Part shown: positions 47,026-58,500 of the stretch, piece after piece
Layout: each line of letters starts with the position of its first letter
How positions within the stretch are numbered: position 1 is the first letter of the stretch
Assembly (NCBI RefSeq): GCF_015706575.1
Contig: NW_024037058.1
Location: 3,589,754 to 3,653,753 of the forward strand
Origin: Patiria miniata
Lineage: Eukaryota > Echinodermata > Asteroidea > Valvatida > Asterinidae
Length of the DNA: 64,000 nt
Direction of reading: 5' to 3'
Notes under the pieces: generated by a model
What the model saw: only the letters and a program-made list of their open reading frames with translations
The model's database searches: none
What the model was told of the DNA's origin: nothing
Program-made: the position numbers and the translations under genes

Positions 47026-50000
47026 ATGCAACAAGCTACAGGGACTGCCTTTACTTTGTTCACGAGGCTGACTGTGATCACACTCTTGAGTAGTGCACAT
47101 GTATGGCGGATGTGTTCGGCAGGTGTGCTCCCAAATGAACTGCAAATTCGTGGATCGTTAACGCAGATGAGGATGCACTTCTGCCGGGGACACACGTATG
47201 TAGTAGCAAATTGTTTTTTGTTGTTTTTCCGAAGTTCGTGGTTTTTGTGTGCCAATAATGAACATCATTTCTAAATTTAAAAAAAAATCTGTGCAATTCA
47301 TTGAAACATCGGGAAATGTGTCGTGACTACATTTTAATTACAAGTACATGTATATTTATTTAGCATTACAATTACAAAATTGGAGGGCAAAATACCTCCG
47401 TTCTATAAGCAGGACCTTTCTCGAAAGCAAACATGAAGAGGGGAAGGCAGACCAAGCGAATCCGCTGATTGAAAACCCACAAGGGCGGATCCAGAACACA
47501 ATTTTTGGGGGGCCAAAAAAATTTTGGGTCCCCCAAAAAAGTGGGTCAAAAAAATCACGGCGTGGGGTTCGGGGCCCGCTTAAGGGCCCCGAAAAATTTT
47601 TGGATTCTAGATGCTCTGTGGTGCGATCTGAGGCAATTTCTGACCACTTTAACCAATGTTTTTTTGAGGAAAAGATGGTGGTGTACTCATTGCCTCCCTT
47701 TATTGCGATGTCACATAAAAAAAAAAAAATTGGTTTCGTTTTGGGGGGGGGCCATGGCCCCCTTTGGCCCCCCCCCCCCCTGGATCCGCCCTTGAAAACC
47801 CATCACGTGTAATTAAATTTGATGATAATCTGTCAGGATGATTTGATCAAATATCTGTGATTTAGGCCTATGTCTTGAGCTAGGTCCTGCTTAGGACTGA
47901 AAAATTAGGCCATCTAATTTTTTTTATATGTATCCACCCGGTATATTTGCAGCAGTTTTATACATATTCATATTTAGTACGTGTTTTCCCTTTCTTTCGG
48001 CCTTAACAGAATTTACTCCGATTTTGTCTGATTTCAGATTAGTACCGCTTTATGCATATCCTTCAAACTGATATCACAAATGTTCCCTTTACAGGATGCC
48101 TCCTGCAGGCTACCCTGATGGTTCCATTTGCTGGAGTATTATGCAACATTCCATGACAAATTTACGCTATGTCTGTGACGACAGCCATGCAGGTAGGGAT
48201 AATTCAAGCTCATACGCTAACAGAGGTATCCGTGTTCTTGTAAAATAACCAGTTTGGAAAGTAACATGGCTCTTTTATTTAAAAAAAAAAATGTATCACA
48301 TGCCCTTGTCTGGTTCCATGTCGCTCGTTTATCACTCTTTTAGACATTTTAGGCATGCGCAAATCCTGGAAGTCCCCAAGTAATGCGAAACAGTCATGCG
48401 TGCCTGTTTCGCATTACTTGGGGACTTCCGGGATTTGTATAGAAAGTTTGGATTTTTTACTCCATGTTGAGATTGAGTGCAACAGAAATAATGCTCACAT
48501 GACTGTGTCAATTATAGGTCGAATGTGCAGAGAGGGGAATCAATATCCATTTTGTAGTTATACAGACGCGACCGTGTGTCGATACAACGATAGGAGGGGT
48601 TCCTGCATTTACTCCAATTCATCGTCAATTGCAGCGTTCTGTATCTGTCGCGATGATAGCGGCATGCTTCCAACTTCGATTACAACCGGGTATTCATCTC
48701 CAAGGTAAACGTTTAGGGAAAAGTGTTGCTCTTTTACTTACTTAATTTATTCTGTCAAAGTCGAGTCATATTTTGCCATCCATCACAGCCTTGAACATAG
48801 CTGCTGGGTTTTTTATTTGTCTCCAGTTTGAATGTAAAAAATCCGTTTTATCATGTTTCGTGTACACCATCCTGCTTTTTTGGACTTGTTTTTAGCCTTG
48901 TGAGTCGTCATAGATGCATTTTGCCAGTGTATTGCCGTTCTATACCGAGATTGTTGTAACTGTTTTGTGTCAACTTGTGTTATTTAGTGGCACATTGACT
49001 TATTCACCACAGCAATTGCGGCACAACTATTTGTGCTTTCATTCATCAACAGACTTCTCAGAGACGGTTTTTCATCCTAGTAGTTCCTTGCTAGTGAACT
49101 GTGACATGATTGCTGTTATAGTGGGAAACCGTGCTTCACTACTCCATAGTTGTCGGAATGTATGCACTCCACGAATCTGATTCAGATACGTACCAGTCAT
49201 ACCAGTTAATACAACCAGTCGAAAGTCGCCACGTTCTGCATGTTGAATGCTCGATCAATCAAGAACAAGACTGACGAGTTCGTTGAGTTTGTGCTGGATA
49301 AGGCTTTGGATGTGGTAGGAATTTTCGAGACTTGGCTCACTCCGAATGACCCAGCTGTTATCGCTGATTTAACTCCTGATGGATACTCCTTCCATCATAT
49401 ACCACGTGCCAGTAAACGTGGAGGAGGTGTTGGCCTACTATGCAAGAATTCAATCAAGGTTACAATCAAGAAGAATTGCAGGAAGTGTTCTACTTTTGAA
49501 GTTCTGCAAGCGGAACTGGCCGGCACAGAAAACTTCTATTCATCTTGTGATCATCTACCGGCCACCAGGGTCTCCCCTTGGTGCATTTCTTGATGAGTTT
49601 GCTCCATTTATCGACACCTACCTTTTTGTGCAATCACTTTTGGTCATTACTGGAGACTTTAACATTCACATGGACAATCCATCAGCTGCAAACCCTTCTC
49701 AGTTTTTGGATGTGCTTGCTTCTCATGGATTGAAACAACACATTAGTGTCGCCACCAATCAACGAGGTCACATCCTTGATCTTCTCATATCACGCTCTGA
49801 TGACCACAATCTCCCAGAGCAATTTTCTTTACGATGCTCTTCCGCATAGCAACAGTTCCTGTAAGTACTATTGTCTCTAGAAATCTCCATTCAATTAATA
49901 TTGATGCCTTTTCTAGAGACATTGTACACTGTCAACTCACCAAGATCTGTAACGAATTATCTGCAGATCCCAGCTGTGGCGTCACAGGTCACAGCACTAC

Positions 50001-53000
50001 TGCCTTGCGCAAAATCCTCGACAATCACGCACCAGCTAGGAGTCGATCAATCAAAATACGTCAGAATACTCAATGGTATACCCAGGAGGTGTTTGGGGCT
50101 ATAAGCACAACTGGAGCGTAAATGACCATCTTCAAGACTTAAAGTTGACCGTCAGATGCATTGGCGTAGCCGGGGGGGGGGGGGGGGTAAGGGGGTTAAA
50201 GACTGCCTTTTTCCATTCAAATACCCTTTTTTTTAAACGGGCTTACCCCCCCCCCCAATAATTTGTGAATAGTGCCCTTTCTTTACGAAGTGCCCTTTTC
50301 CTGAACAAGTGCCCTTTTCCAAAAAGAAGTTGTGCCCTTTTTTGTCGCATCTGCCGTTTTGGGTGCCTTTTTCAGAATTTCATGTATCGCCCTGAAAAGC
50401 ACCATATATTGGCCCTTTGTGTGCATAATTGTCAGTTTTGAACAGCGCCCCCATCGACAGATGTTAACCCCCCCCCCCCCAATTGGCGTTGGTTCGTCCG
50501 CTTCTGAAAAACGGCAACTTGGATCCTGACAGTTTGCACAATTATCGTCCAGTCTCGAATCTACCCTACCCATCAAAATTACTGGAACGTGTGGTGTTTA
50601 ACAGACTGTCGTCACTTCTTCGAACAAATGATCTTCTGGATAACCGACAGTCGGCCTATCGTTCTCATCACAGTGTGGAAACTCTACTCACTCACTTATT
50701 GGACCACATTCTCCAACAAATGGACATTGGGAATGTAACAGCCACTGTATCGCTTGACCTATCTTCGGCATTCGATACAGTTGATCGTACGATACTGATA
50801 AGTCCCTTGTCATCGCTTGGAATTAGTGGTTCTGCGTTGAAATGGTTCACGTCGTATCTAAGTGATCGTTCTCAATCAGTCTGTATTTCAGATGCTCAGT
50901 CCGAATCAGTTCCTGTCGTCTGTGGTGTTCCACAGGGGTCAGTCGGTGGACCATTACTCTTTTCCATATACACCAATCCACTTGGACAGATAATCCAGCA
51001 ATACGGTATCAACTATCATTGTTATGCAGATGACATCCAGCTATTTAAGAATAGTATTATTACAGTGTATTATTATATTTATTGTGTCAATAATATTCCA
51101 GAATTGTAAGACAGCATATCACAAAAAGTGCTCACGATTAAGGTTGCACGTTGTTATTACTGATCACGTGGGAATTCGAGTATCTCTTGTCCTTAATTAT
51201 GGAACACACGCAAAAGTTTAAATTTCGAAATCATTTGCTTGCAAATATACTGATAGGCCTATTGAAATACATTTCAAGCGCTACGTTTTCATTATTAGAC
51301 TCCAACAAAAGAAGTCTCCATCGTCTTAATGAAGCAGATATTTGTGCTAATCTCATTTTCTGTATGGTCCAATTAATAGTCGTAAAACTAAACGTAAAGC
51401 ACAATGCAACAATAACAATTAAGCCAGCAAAAAGGTCTATCCGATACTCAACTGATGCACATTTGAAACAAAAGGCAGCATTACAACTATCTGTTTTTAG
51501 AATGTTGAGACCTAAAATCACCTATACGCCAAAAGTTACACTTTTTATATTGACTTATTTTGAACACAGCAATTGTGCAAAAATTGATGGCACAACACAA
51601 GCAACTTCACAGGGAGCCACAAATGGGGATTTTTTGGGATTCACATCGGGCCCATGTCAAACAACAACATCACATCCGTCGACCACAACATCAAATGGCC
51701 ATCATTCAATAGCGCCGGACCAATCCACTGTAGCACATGGGCAGCCCACCACATCAGCTGATGGCCAAGGCAATGCCGGCCAGGTTGGTGTCGTAGGCAT
51801 TGCCGTGGGAGCTGCCGTGGCCTTCATTATTCTCCTGGTGATTCTTGTGGTGATTTTCCTTTGCCGAAGTTGGAAACTGAAAGTTGTAAGGAGGAAACCA
51901 TCGTAAGTTGTTATACAACAAACATGAAACCTTTTTCATCATACTGTTTTCATATCACCACTATCCAAAATGGTGTTGTTCTTAAAAAGGGTTTTATAAA
52001 TTGCGTCAGCGTGTGCGTGCTGTCATGTTGATCTTTATTCTTTTGGAATTTTTTTTCTTCTGCTTTTACTGTCACTGCTGAAGATTGTAATACATAGGTA
52101 CGCCTTTAAAACAATCGCTTAATATTTTTAAAATGTAAATGAATGTATAAACAATATGGCCAAAGTAACGAGTTGTTCCGACTTGAAACGTCTCCTCCAT
52201 GTACCTAACATAATCGGCACTATACGTTTAACTGGATAACTTCCTATCTCATTGTTTAGGAATCAAGTAGATGAGTCTGCAAGTGTCGAGATGGGAAGAA
52301 GAGGTAATATATTGCTCATCGTCAACTTAGTCTAGAGCAAAACTTATTTCAAAAACAGACGCTCATTTACAAACTTAGTCCACGTAGTCCGATGTAATGT
52401 AGGCCCAGCTCTCTACCCAAAAATACATTAAAAGACCAACATCCTTTCCAAACTAACATTTTTCAATATCCATCATTTGTTTAACAGTATTATTTAAAGG
52501 GTAATTGCTCACGGTCATATACAGGTTATTGCACAAAAAAACTAACATTCGAAAACCAATTACTCAAGGTATATTGCATGTGAGTTTTGGAATATTTTCA
52601 AACTACCTCTTAAAGTCAGATAACCAATCTTCCATACAAACTTTTTCATTCAAATCGATGCATTGGAACAAACGCTATGCTTCATCGAACTCAAGGGTTA
52701 AAAATCGTCGAAAGCGCAGTTGGAGAAACACACAAAGGATTAATTTCCTTTGTTCAAGAGTAACATGCGTCTTGGTTTTTTTAAGTCTCGTAATGCGATT
52801 GCTGAATCTTTTAAACAAAACATCCAAATAACATAACCAACTAAAAAGCATTTGGAAGACCAATTATTCTACTCAGCAATATATATTAGACACGATTTTG
52901 AATACTACTTTCTGAAAACATGCCCGATTCGCCTGTTAGGATTTTTTGTGGGACAACCTGTAAGACATTGATTGTCTGAAGTTTTTGCATAATCCGTGCA

Positions 53001-53996
53001 AAACCGGGGCCTTCGTGCTAGTTACCACAGGATTTCGGCATTATCATGACCTTCGAGCATGTCACGTTAGCTTTAATAATTCTTGAGTTATTGGTAAATT
53101 TGCTAGTGAAAAGTTAAGATTAAACGGCTTGCAAAGTGGGAAATTACCACCTTTGGTTTCTTTTTTTCTGTTTGCTTGAAGCTTCAAACAGAGCGCAGTT
53201 ACCTGAGCCACTGGTAATCAATAACCTGGAGTACTCGTACGCGTACGATCACTGGCCAGTGAGACCACCAAACGCCGCCACCGTTGACCCTTCGCCAGTC
53301 ACCCGCGCAGGCGCACAAGTCGACGGACAAGGAAGCGTCCGCTATGTGACAAACGGGCCTGGGTCCTCATCTACAGAAACTTGGCCAACTACGGAGGCCG
53401 CAGACGTACATCCATATTTTACTCCAGGGAGACAGGCTGGCTATGAAGAAGTTGAAATTGAACATGACGAAGGAAGTGCAACCGAAGTTGCTCACTCGTC
53501 CCCAGGGCAGTCTTTAACGGAGGAAGATGACCATGCCTATTTTCAAGTGTACCCGACCAGGGAGTCGCCAAGGTCACATAATCGCGAGACCCCTGGGTAT
53601 GAGGAAGTCGGTGTGACAGGCACTGATGCGCAGGACAATGCCGCCTCGAGCCCATACCAACAGCTCAACATAGCAACGATGGAGAGAGCAGTATACCAGG
53701 GATTGAAGGACAAAGCTGACGATGACCTCACTGGGGAGGAGAATGCCTCGGGCCCATACCAACACCTCGACAGAGCAACGATGGAGAGTGCAGTATACCA
53801 GGGATTGAAGGACAAAGCTGACGATGACCTCACTGGGGAGGAGAATGCCTCGAGCCCATACCAACACCTCAACAGAGCTACATTGAAGAGGTTCAATGAG
53901 GGTGGTAGACAGAAGGATACTGGTGATTTTGAGCATTTGAAGGGCAAATCTGATTATGATGTCCTTTGGCCTAATGGGGATAACAGTACAGAGTAG
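47026..53996 (+). CDS. Receptor gene B: paralogue of gene A with expanded YxxL tail, 548 aa
   Basis: Exons 47026-47195, 48095-48192, 48518-48704, 51570-51902, 52260-52303, 53182-53996; total 1,647 nt, in frame, phases 2,1,2,2,1 as in gene A. Start is the ATG after GTGATAACC; residues 1-32 end MCSA|G at the same position as in gene A. The short Cys exon retains only two Cys. The six-Cys module (90-152) keeps PFCSYTDATVC, SCIY and FCICRDDSG. The stalk is Ser/Thr-rich and mucin-like (153-222), the span is about 224-250, followed by a basic stop-transfer (KLKVVRRK). The tail is long and acidic. Intron 3 (2.87 kb) carries a CR1-like LINE. An in-frame ATG at 53136 lies in the last intron and is not used; the TTGAAG acceptor at 53181 is. 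Confidence 0.82.
47480..47794. mobile_element. hAT-like MITE, 315 bp, with 8-bp target duplication
   Basis: Ends CAAGGGCGGATCCAG and CTGGATCCGCCCTTG, flanked by AAAACCCA on both sides (47472-47479 and 47795-47802). CAAGG ends and an 8-bp duplication suggest the hAT superfamily; a 9-bp reading, as in Mutator, is also possible. It contains long C and G runs and sits in gene B intron 1. Confidence 0.7.
48360..48437. repeat. 78-bp near-perfect palindrome upstream of gene B exon 3
   Basis: CAAATCCTGGAAGTCCCCAA and AGTAATGCGAAACAG are mirrored by their complements after a ~10-bp loop. It ends 80 bp before the exon 3 acceptor, so it would form a strong hairpin in the pre-mRNA. Confidence 0.85.
49225..51060 (+). 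mobile_element. CR1-like LINE in gene B intron 3, internally deleted and truncated
   Basis: Endonuclease: LNARSIKNKTDEFVEFVLDK, DVVGIFETWL, then after a frame change IIYRPPGSP, VITGDFNIHMD, RGHILDLLIS. Reverse transcriptase: NYRPVSNLPYPSKLLERVV, QSAYRSHHSVETLLTHLLDH, VSLDLSSAFDTVD, GVPQGSVGGPLLFSIYTN, and the catalytic YADD. At least two frame changes, a deletion between endonuclease and polymerase where another repeat (50160-50483) is inserted, and loss of everything after YADDIQLF. Same sense as gene B. Confidence 0.9.
50160..50483. mobile_element. G/C-run-bounded repeat inserted into the LINE
   Basis: Begins TTGGCGTAGCCGGGG with a G run and ends in a run of about 13 C followed by AA. The interior repeats a GTGCCCTTTT motif four or five times. 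Similar GTGGCGTAACTACGGGGG and GTGGCGCACCCACG starts occur at 55274 and 45812, so it belongs to a dispersed family. Confidence 0.55.
53182..53996 (+). CDS. Gene B cytoplasmic tail exon with tandem ITAM-like repeats
   Basis: Encodes residues 278-548. The distal tail holds Y436QQL, Y449QGL, Y470QHL, Y483QGL, Y504QHL and Y536DVL. Spacing between tyrosines alternates 13 and 21 residues, giving YxxL-x9-YxxL pairs, slightly looser than classical ITAMs (x6-8). The proximal tail repeats GYEEV twice (365, 417) plus EYSYAYDHW and RYVTNGP segments shared with gene A. A signalling function through SH2-domain proteins is inferred from these motifs. Confidence 0.85.
53689..53877 (+). repeat. 102-bp in-frame tandem duplication in the gene B tail
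   Basis: The segment starting CAGTATACCAGGGATTGAAG at 53689 repeats at 53791 with only a few differences. It encodes a 34-residue unit, VYQGLKDKADDDLTGEENAS plus the next PYQHL motif. Near identity at DNA level marks it as recent; the earlier YQQL/YQGL pair is the older template. Confidence 0.9.
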
Positions 53997-54005
53997 AGTG
54001 ACTTA

Positions 54006-54011
54006 AATAAA
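54006..54011 (+). terminator. Polyadenylation signal candidate of gene B
   Basis: AATAAA only 10 bp after the stop codon; another lies near 54746 beyond the MITE cluster. Use of the first would give a very short 3' UTR. Confidence 0.4.
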
Positions 54012-54296
54012 GTCAGAAACCGTCATTAAAACAAGCGCAAGTTGTTACCTTAACTGCGCAGTCCCTTTTAGGCTCAATACCAAACTGGCCGCGTCTAGTG
54101 AAACTCTGTTCATGACGCTTGTATTGAACGAACAAGAAATTAAAATGGCCGCCGTATATCCCCGGATTTGTCAGCAACACTACGAATCCTAAAATGCATG
54201 ATTTGTGTTGGGTGACTTTGTATACAATTCAAAATTTCGATGTCCAATTTCAGTCAGGCAAATACATTAAAGCGCACAGCTGTAATGCCACAAAAA

Positions 54297-54414
54297 AACA
54301 TCGGGGCCCTTAAAGCGGGCCGCGAACCCCACGCCGTAATTTTTGGGTCCACTTTTTGGGGGACCAAAAAAAAAATTTGGCCCCCCTCAAAATTGTGTTC
54401 TGGATCCAACCTTG
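54297..54414. mobile_element. Partial hAT-like MITE
   Basis: Matches the left half of 47480-47794 in reverse orientation (GGGGCCCTTAAAGCGGGCC, ACTTTTTGGGGGACC) and ends GTTCTGGATCCAACCTTG. Confidence 0.65.
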
Positions 54415-54416
54415 TC

Positions 54417-54700
54417 CAAGGGCGGATCCAGGGCCCCCCCCCAAAAAAAAAAAAAAACGAAACCAATGTTTTTGTTTTTTACGTGACATCGCAATAAAGG
54501 CAGGCAATGAGTACACCACCATCTTTTCCTCAAAAAAACCATTGGTTAAAGTGGTCAGAAATTGCCTCAGATCGCACCACAGAGCATCTAGAATCCAAAA
54601 AAATGTTCGGGCCATTAAGCAATTTTTTTGACCCACTTTTTGGGGGGACCAAAATTCCCCCCCCCCCCCCAAAAAAAAATGTGTTCTGGATCCGCCCTTG
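54417..54700. mobile_element. hAT-like MITE, second full copy, reverse orientation
   Basis: CAAGGGCGGATCCAG at the left and CTGGATCCGCCCTTG at the right. The interior matches 47480-47794 (GATCGCACCACAGAGCATCT, CACCACCATCTTTTCCTC). It directly abuts the partial copy, two bases apart, with no clear target duplication. Confidence 0.75.
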
Positions 54701-57700
54701 GTAGCTACTCATTTCATGCAGTCTGGTCACATTCATTTTTTTAAAAATAAACTTAGCTTGTACATGCAGCTATGTATCTTAGTGTGAATTGAAATGCACA
54801 AATATAACTTGAGGCAGTAAGTGACAATTATAAACGCATTTATACGGAGAATTTCATATGTTAGGATAAGAAATGTATTTAAACGGAGATATTCATTAGT
54901 TATTTTTTTACGCTGAATTGTTTAGAGCCCTCAGCTTCAAAATAGTTAACAGAAATGCAGACAAAACACTACGAGTGTTGTATATAGCTATGATCATCAG
55001 GGGCCAAATTCTGCTCAGCACAGAAATATTGCTGAGCAGCAATAAAACAGCTTACCAGCTAAATAGTCATGGGATGTTTAACTTCCTTAACTGGTTCACG
55101 GCACACACAAGCTAAGAGATAGTTTTTGTTTTTCATCTCATGACGTGGGGCCCCGAGCAGGCAAGTTGTGTGATATTTGATGACTACAGAAAGAGAAAGA
55201 GTCGTCTTTCGTGTTTGAGGGCAAAGGAAGATTTTTTCGTTCCAATTCTCGATAAATGACTAAAACGCAAAATCCAGTGGCGTAACTACGGGGGGGGGGC
55301 GCATGGGGGGCGCACGTGCCCCCCAGCGGATGTTGGTGTCCCCCGGGTGGGCCCCCCCCCCCCCCCCCCCCCCCCTCTGAAATCTTGAAATGAACAAAAA
55401 ATTATACATCGCGCTGTCGAAATGAGCGCTTGAACTAGTGTTCATATCTAAAAGCAATTATCAACTTGTATTACTATGAACGCGAACGCCAATGAAGTTT
55501 ACACTTTTGTCATGCCAAAACTGTTGGGCAAACTACGTCCGCAATAATACGCATGGTTGTATAATGTCGAATGCATGCACTGTGAATTTCACGAACACAT
55601 CGAGCTCGCCGTTCTAGTAGTATTGTAGTTGCAAGTTTTGAAACAGTGAATTCCTATTTGCAAGAAATGTCTTCCTCGTGAGTATTGAGTTTGTAGGCTG
55701 ATTTGTGTAGCTGTTCATAATTTCATTTATACATCCATTTTTTGGAGTCTGCCATTTGAGGTATAGTTGTTGGCCCTGCTCCAAGTACATTGAGAACCGT
55801 GGCAAAATCCACTGTTTCGGTCATACGGAACTAATACGTTTAAGATAGCTCGACATAACGCTGGAGTGCAAACTATGTTTTATATCGGTTCAAAATGGCG
55901 GAGTCCCTAGCCCAGGTTGGACGGCGTCTTCATTCACATTGCATTACGTACTCACGACTGACCGTCGCGTGTACGGAGTCCCTAACTCCCTACAGGCATG
56001 ACAATCTTCATGTAAACAGTACTTCCTGGGGTTTTTTTGTTGCCCAAATCTCCGCGTTTTATTTATTTATAGCCTGTTGGGGGCTATTTTGGCCCGATTT
56101 CACATCTTTTTCCTGTTTTTGCACAATTTTCCTGTTTTTCTTTCATTGAAATTCATTCTCATGCCTGCCCTTAAAAAAACGGGGGAAAATGTTGCAACCT
56201 GACGCCACTTCAGCGGTTGTGTAACAAAGTCAATGGAGAGTCAAGAACATTTTTTAAGTATTTCCTAACAAAAAATGGAAATGTTTCTCAGTCCCAGATT
56301 CATGTCTTATCATCATTTTTGCAATGACTGACCTTCACTTAGATGATATTTGAAGAAAAAGTGGCGTCAGGGTGCAACTTTTTTTTTCAAAAAAAGGGAC
56401 TCCACAAAAATCTGTTCCGGAAAGCACATGCAACAATAGCCAAATCCAGTTGTTTTAATTGGTAAGTTTTGGTAACAACGTGAACGTAACTCACTGCGGT
56501 TTGTGTTTCAGTTACGCATGCAGTCCGAAAACGAAAAGGGAAAGCCCCAGTTCAATTTCTTTCAGTGTCCCCTTGGAAACGTGTGCACCCCCAGGTGCCC
56601 CCGAGATGTTTCACCCCAGTTGCGCCGCCGACAAATGTACTGTAAATTGTAGTACAATGTATATTAATTACGCATTCGTCATTTAAATTGTATTTAAGCA
56701 ATTATCAATTTAGTGACCTTTTAAAGTCATACAGAAGGAAGTGCATTACCAGAATTTTTGGCACAGAGCAACGTGGGAAAACTTGTCCCATGAATGGACG
56801 CAGTCGACCATGCGCCTCGCGTGTACGTGTTCGTAACTCGAGAAACGTTTGTGTCTGGAACTGAAAATAAAAACCATTGACAAAACCAGACGGCTGTACA
56901 AAGTACAAATAGAGGTTACGAAAGGTACCTATTTTTATGCGACTATTATAACATCCACCAGAGATTTTACGATTGACAGAACAGGAAAATCTGTTTGAGT
57001 ATTAGAGGACAGTGCGTCCCGGAACACAGCCCAATTGGGCTACAAAACGCGCTTTGAACAAAACGATGTTAATCGGAAAGAACATTTCAAAGTAGGATAG
57101 GCCTATAAACATCCACATAACTATCCTTTAAAAACTGGGCGTTTTGTGTTATTCCTGTATTGTGCGTGCGAGAACGACTTTCGGGGTCCACTATTGCGAC
57201 CCCAAAAAGTCGAGCTGTTTGGGTGCTAGTTGTGATTTCATCCATAAAGTGTTCGCATTTTGCGGAAGTGTAAGAAATCACATTTTGTGCATTGGTGATT
57301 GGTCAGCGCTGTTCATGAGCACGGTGCTGAGTACGTGTGTAATACTAGACTAGTTTGAAATAGGCTATTAAAGTAATTAATATCCAAAATCTGAAATTTT
57401 CGGGGATTTCAGGACCTCAGAGTGCCCCTTTAAATTCACGGAATGGTATTATATGAATTGGAGAGTTGTAACTCGATCGCCTATATTATTTGAAATATAT
57501 GATTTTATGCTTTATATTGTTTGGCACTTGTACTCAGATTTTATAAAGATTTGTTTAGGTATGGGTTTATCATACAAAAGCTGAATAAAGTAGACGGAAC
57601 AAAATTGTATCAATGAATCCATACTGTCACGTGTTTAGTTTGACACATTAACAGATTTATAGGCCTATATTGTTTGACATGAGACATTTGCTCGTGTGAG

Positions 57701-57764
57701 ATTATGTGTTCCTTTTGGAGAGTTGTGTTAATTCTACAGAGGCTGATGACACCGCCTCCCCCCT
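54701..57764. other. Intergenic DNA between genes B and C
   Basis: No supported gene. It contains a G/C-run repeat fragment at 55274-55377 (GTGGCGTAACTACGGGGG then long C runs) and one exon-like stretch at 56517-56640 listed separately. Confidence 0.5.
56517..56640 (+). other. Possible orphan Cys-rich exon
   Basis: After a GTTTGTGTTTCAG acceptor-like sequence, phase-2 reading gives YACSPKTKRESPSSISFSVP followed by a segment with LETCAPPGAPEMF and SCAADKC, ending near a weak GTACTG donor. Five Cys and the acceptor phase are reminiscent of the short Cys exon 2 of the receptor genes, but no alignment is convincing. May be a relic of a lost array member or chance. Confidence 0.2.
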
Positions 57765-57801
57765 CGCCCCCCCCCCTCCCCCTCGCCCCCCCCCCCCCCC
57801 G

Positions 57802-57847
<46 letters not shown>

Positions 57848-57856
57848 CCCCCCGGT
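57765..57856. repeat. C-rich tract of about 90 bp
   Basis: Almost pure C with a few T and G. Length is likely inaccurate because such tracts slip in sequencing and assembly. Confidence 0.9.
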
Positions 57857-58019
57857 CAAGTCTTGACAATTTTTACTTGGCCACCTCACGGTTCGGTAAA
57901 GATAGCAAACCTGACCTGTTACGTCGACGGACCACACACGACCTCTTCGCAGATATTTTTTTTTTAATCGGTTACTACTGGGGGAGGAAACTCAGCCCTT
58001 AGCTCCTTAGTATCATTAC

Positions 58020-58500
58020 CATATGCAAATTTTGACCTTCTATTTTGTACCCCATGTTTGAAATATTATTAGCCCCAAAGGAATCTCATCGATATTATTT
58101 TGTACGAAATTATTGTGCATCTGTGTAAGAGTGTATCATAACTACACAAGAGTATCTAGGACATGACCAAACAAAATTTTCCCGGCCCACTATTCCACCC
58201 GGGCAGATTAATATTCCGCGAATTTTATTTTGGTCATGTCCTGAATACGCTTCCGTACACCGTCAGTTGGCTCATTGTATGACAAAGGAACTCACTTATG
58301 CATGCCATGTACGTCACCATTCGCCATTCACCATTCGTAAAGCCTTAATTTTTACCACTGAGAAAAAAAAACAGTTTACATGTACATGTACATGTATTTC
58401 TGTGTGCTCAACGCTGCACAAATGCTGTCATTGCCTACGTTTTTATGTGTTACTAAAAAATGTGCCTATGGTCGATCGGACTAAAGCAGGTATTACAATG
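58020..58500. repeat. Duplicated segment upstream of gene C, copy 1
   Basis: Matches 60045-60605 in order: TCTCATCGATATT, AGTGTATCATAACTAC, AGGACATGACCAAA, TGTATGACAAAGGAACTCAC, ATGCATGCCATGTAC, GCACAAATGCTGTCATTGCC, ATGGTCGATC. Separated by 2 kb, same orientation. Confidence 0.8.

Noticed and set aside
53136-53181. ATG-initiated signal-like start (MGNYHLWFLFFCLLEA) directly upstream of the gene B tail
   Set aside because: The homologous exon in gene A begins at a splice acceptor at this place, the phase fits, and the pyrimidine tract encodes the apparent hydrophobic stretch. It is intron.
57704-58002. Proline-rich open frame
   Set aside because: Created by a ~90-bp C tract; no supporting motif, splice site or paralogue.
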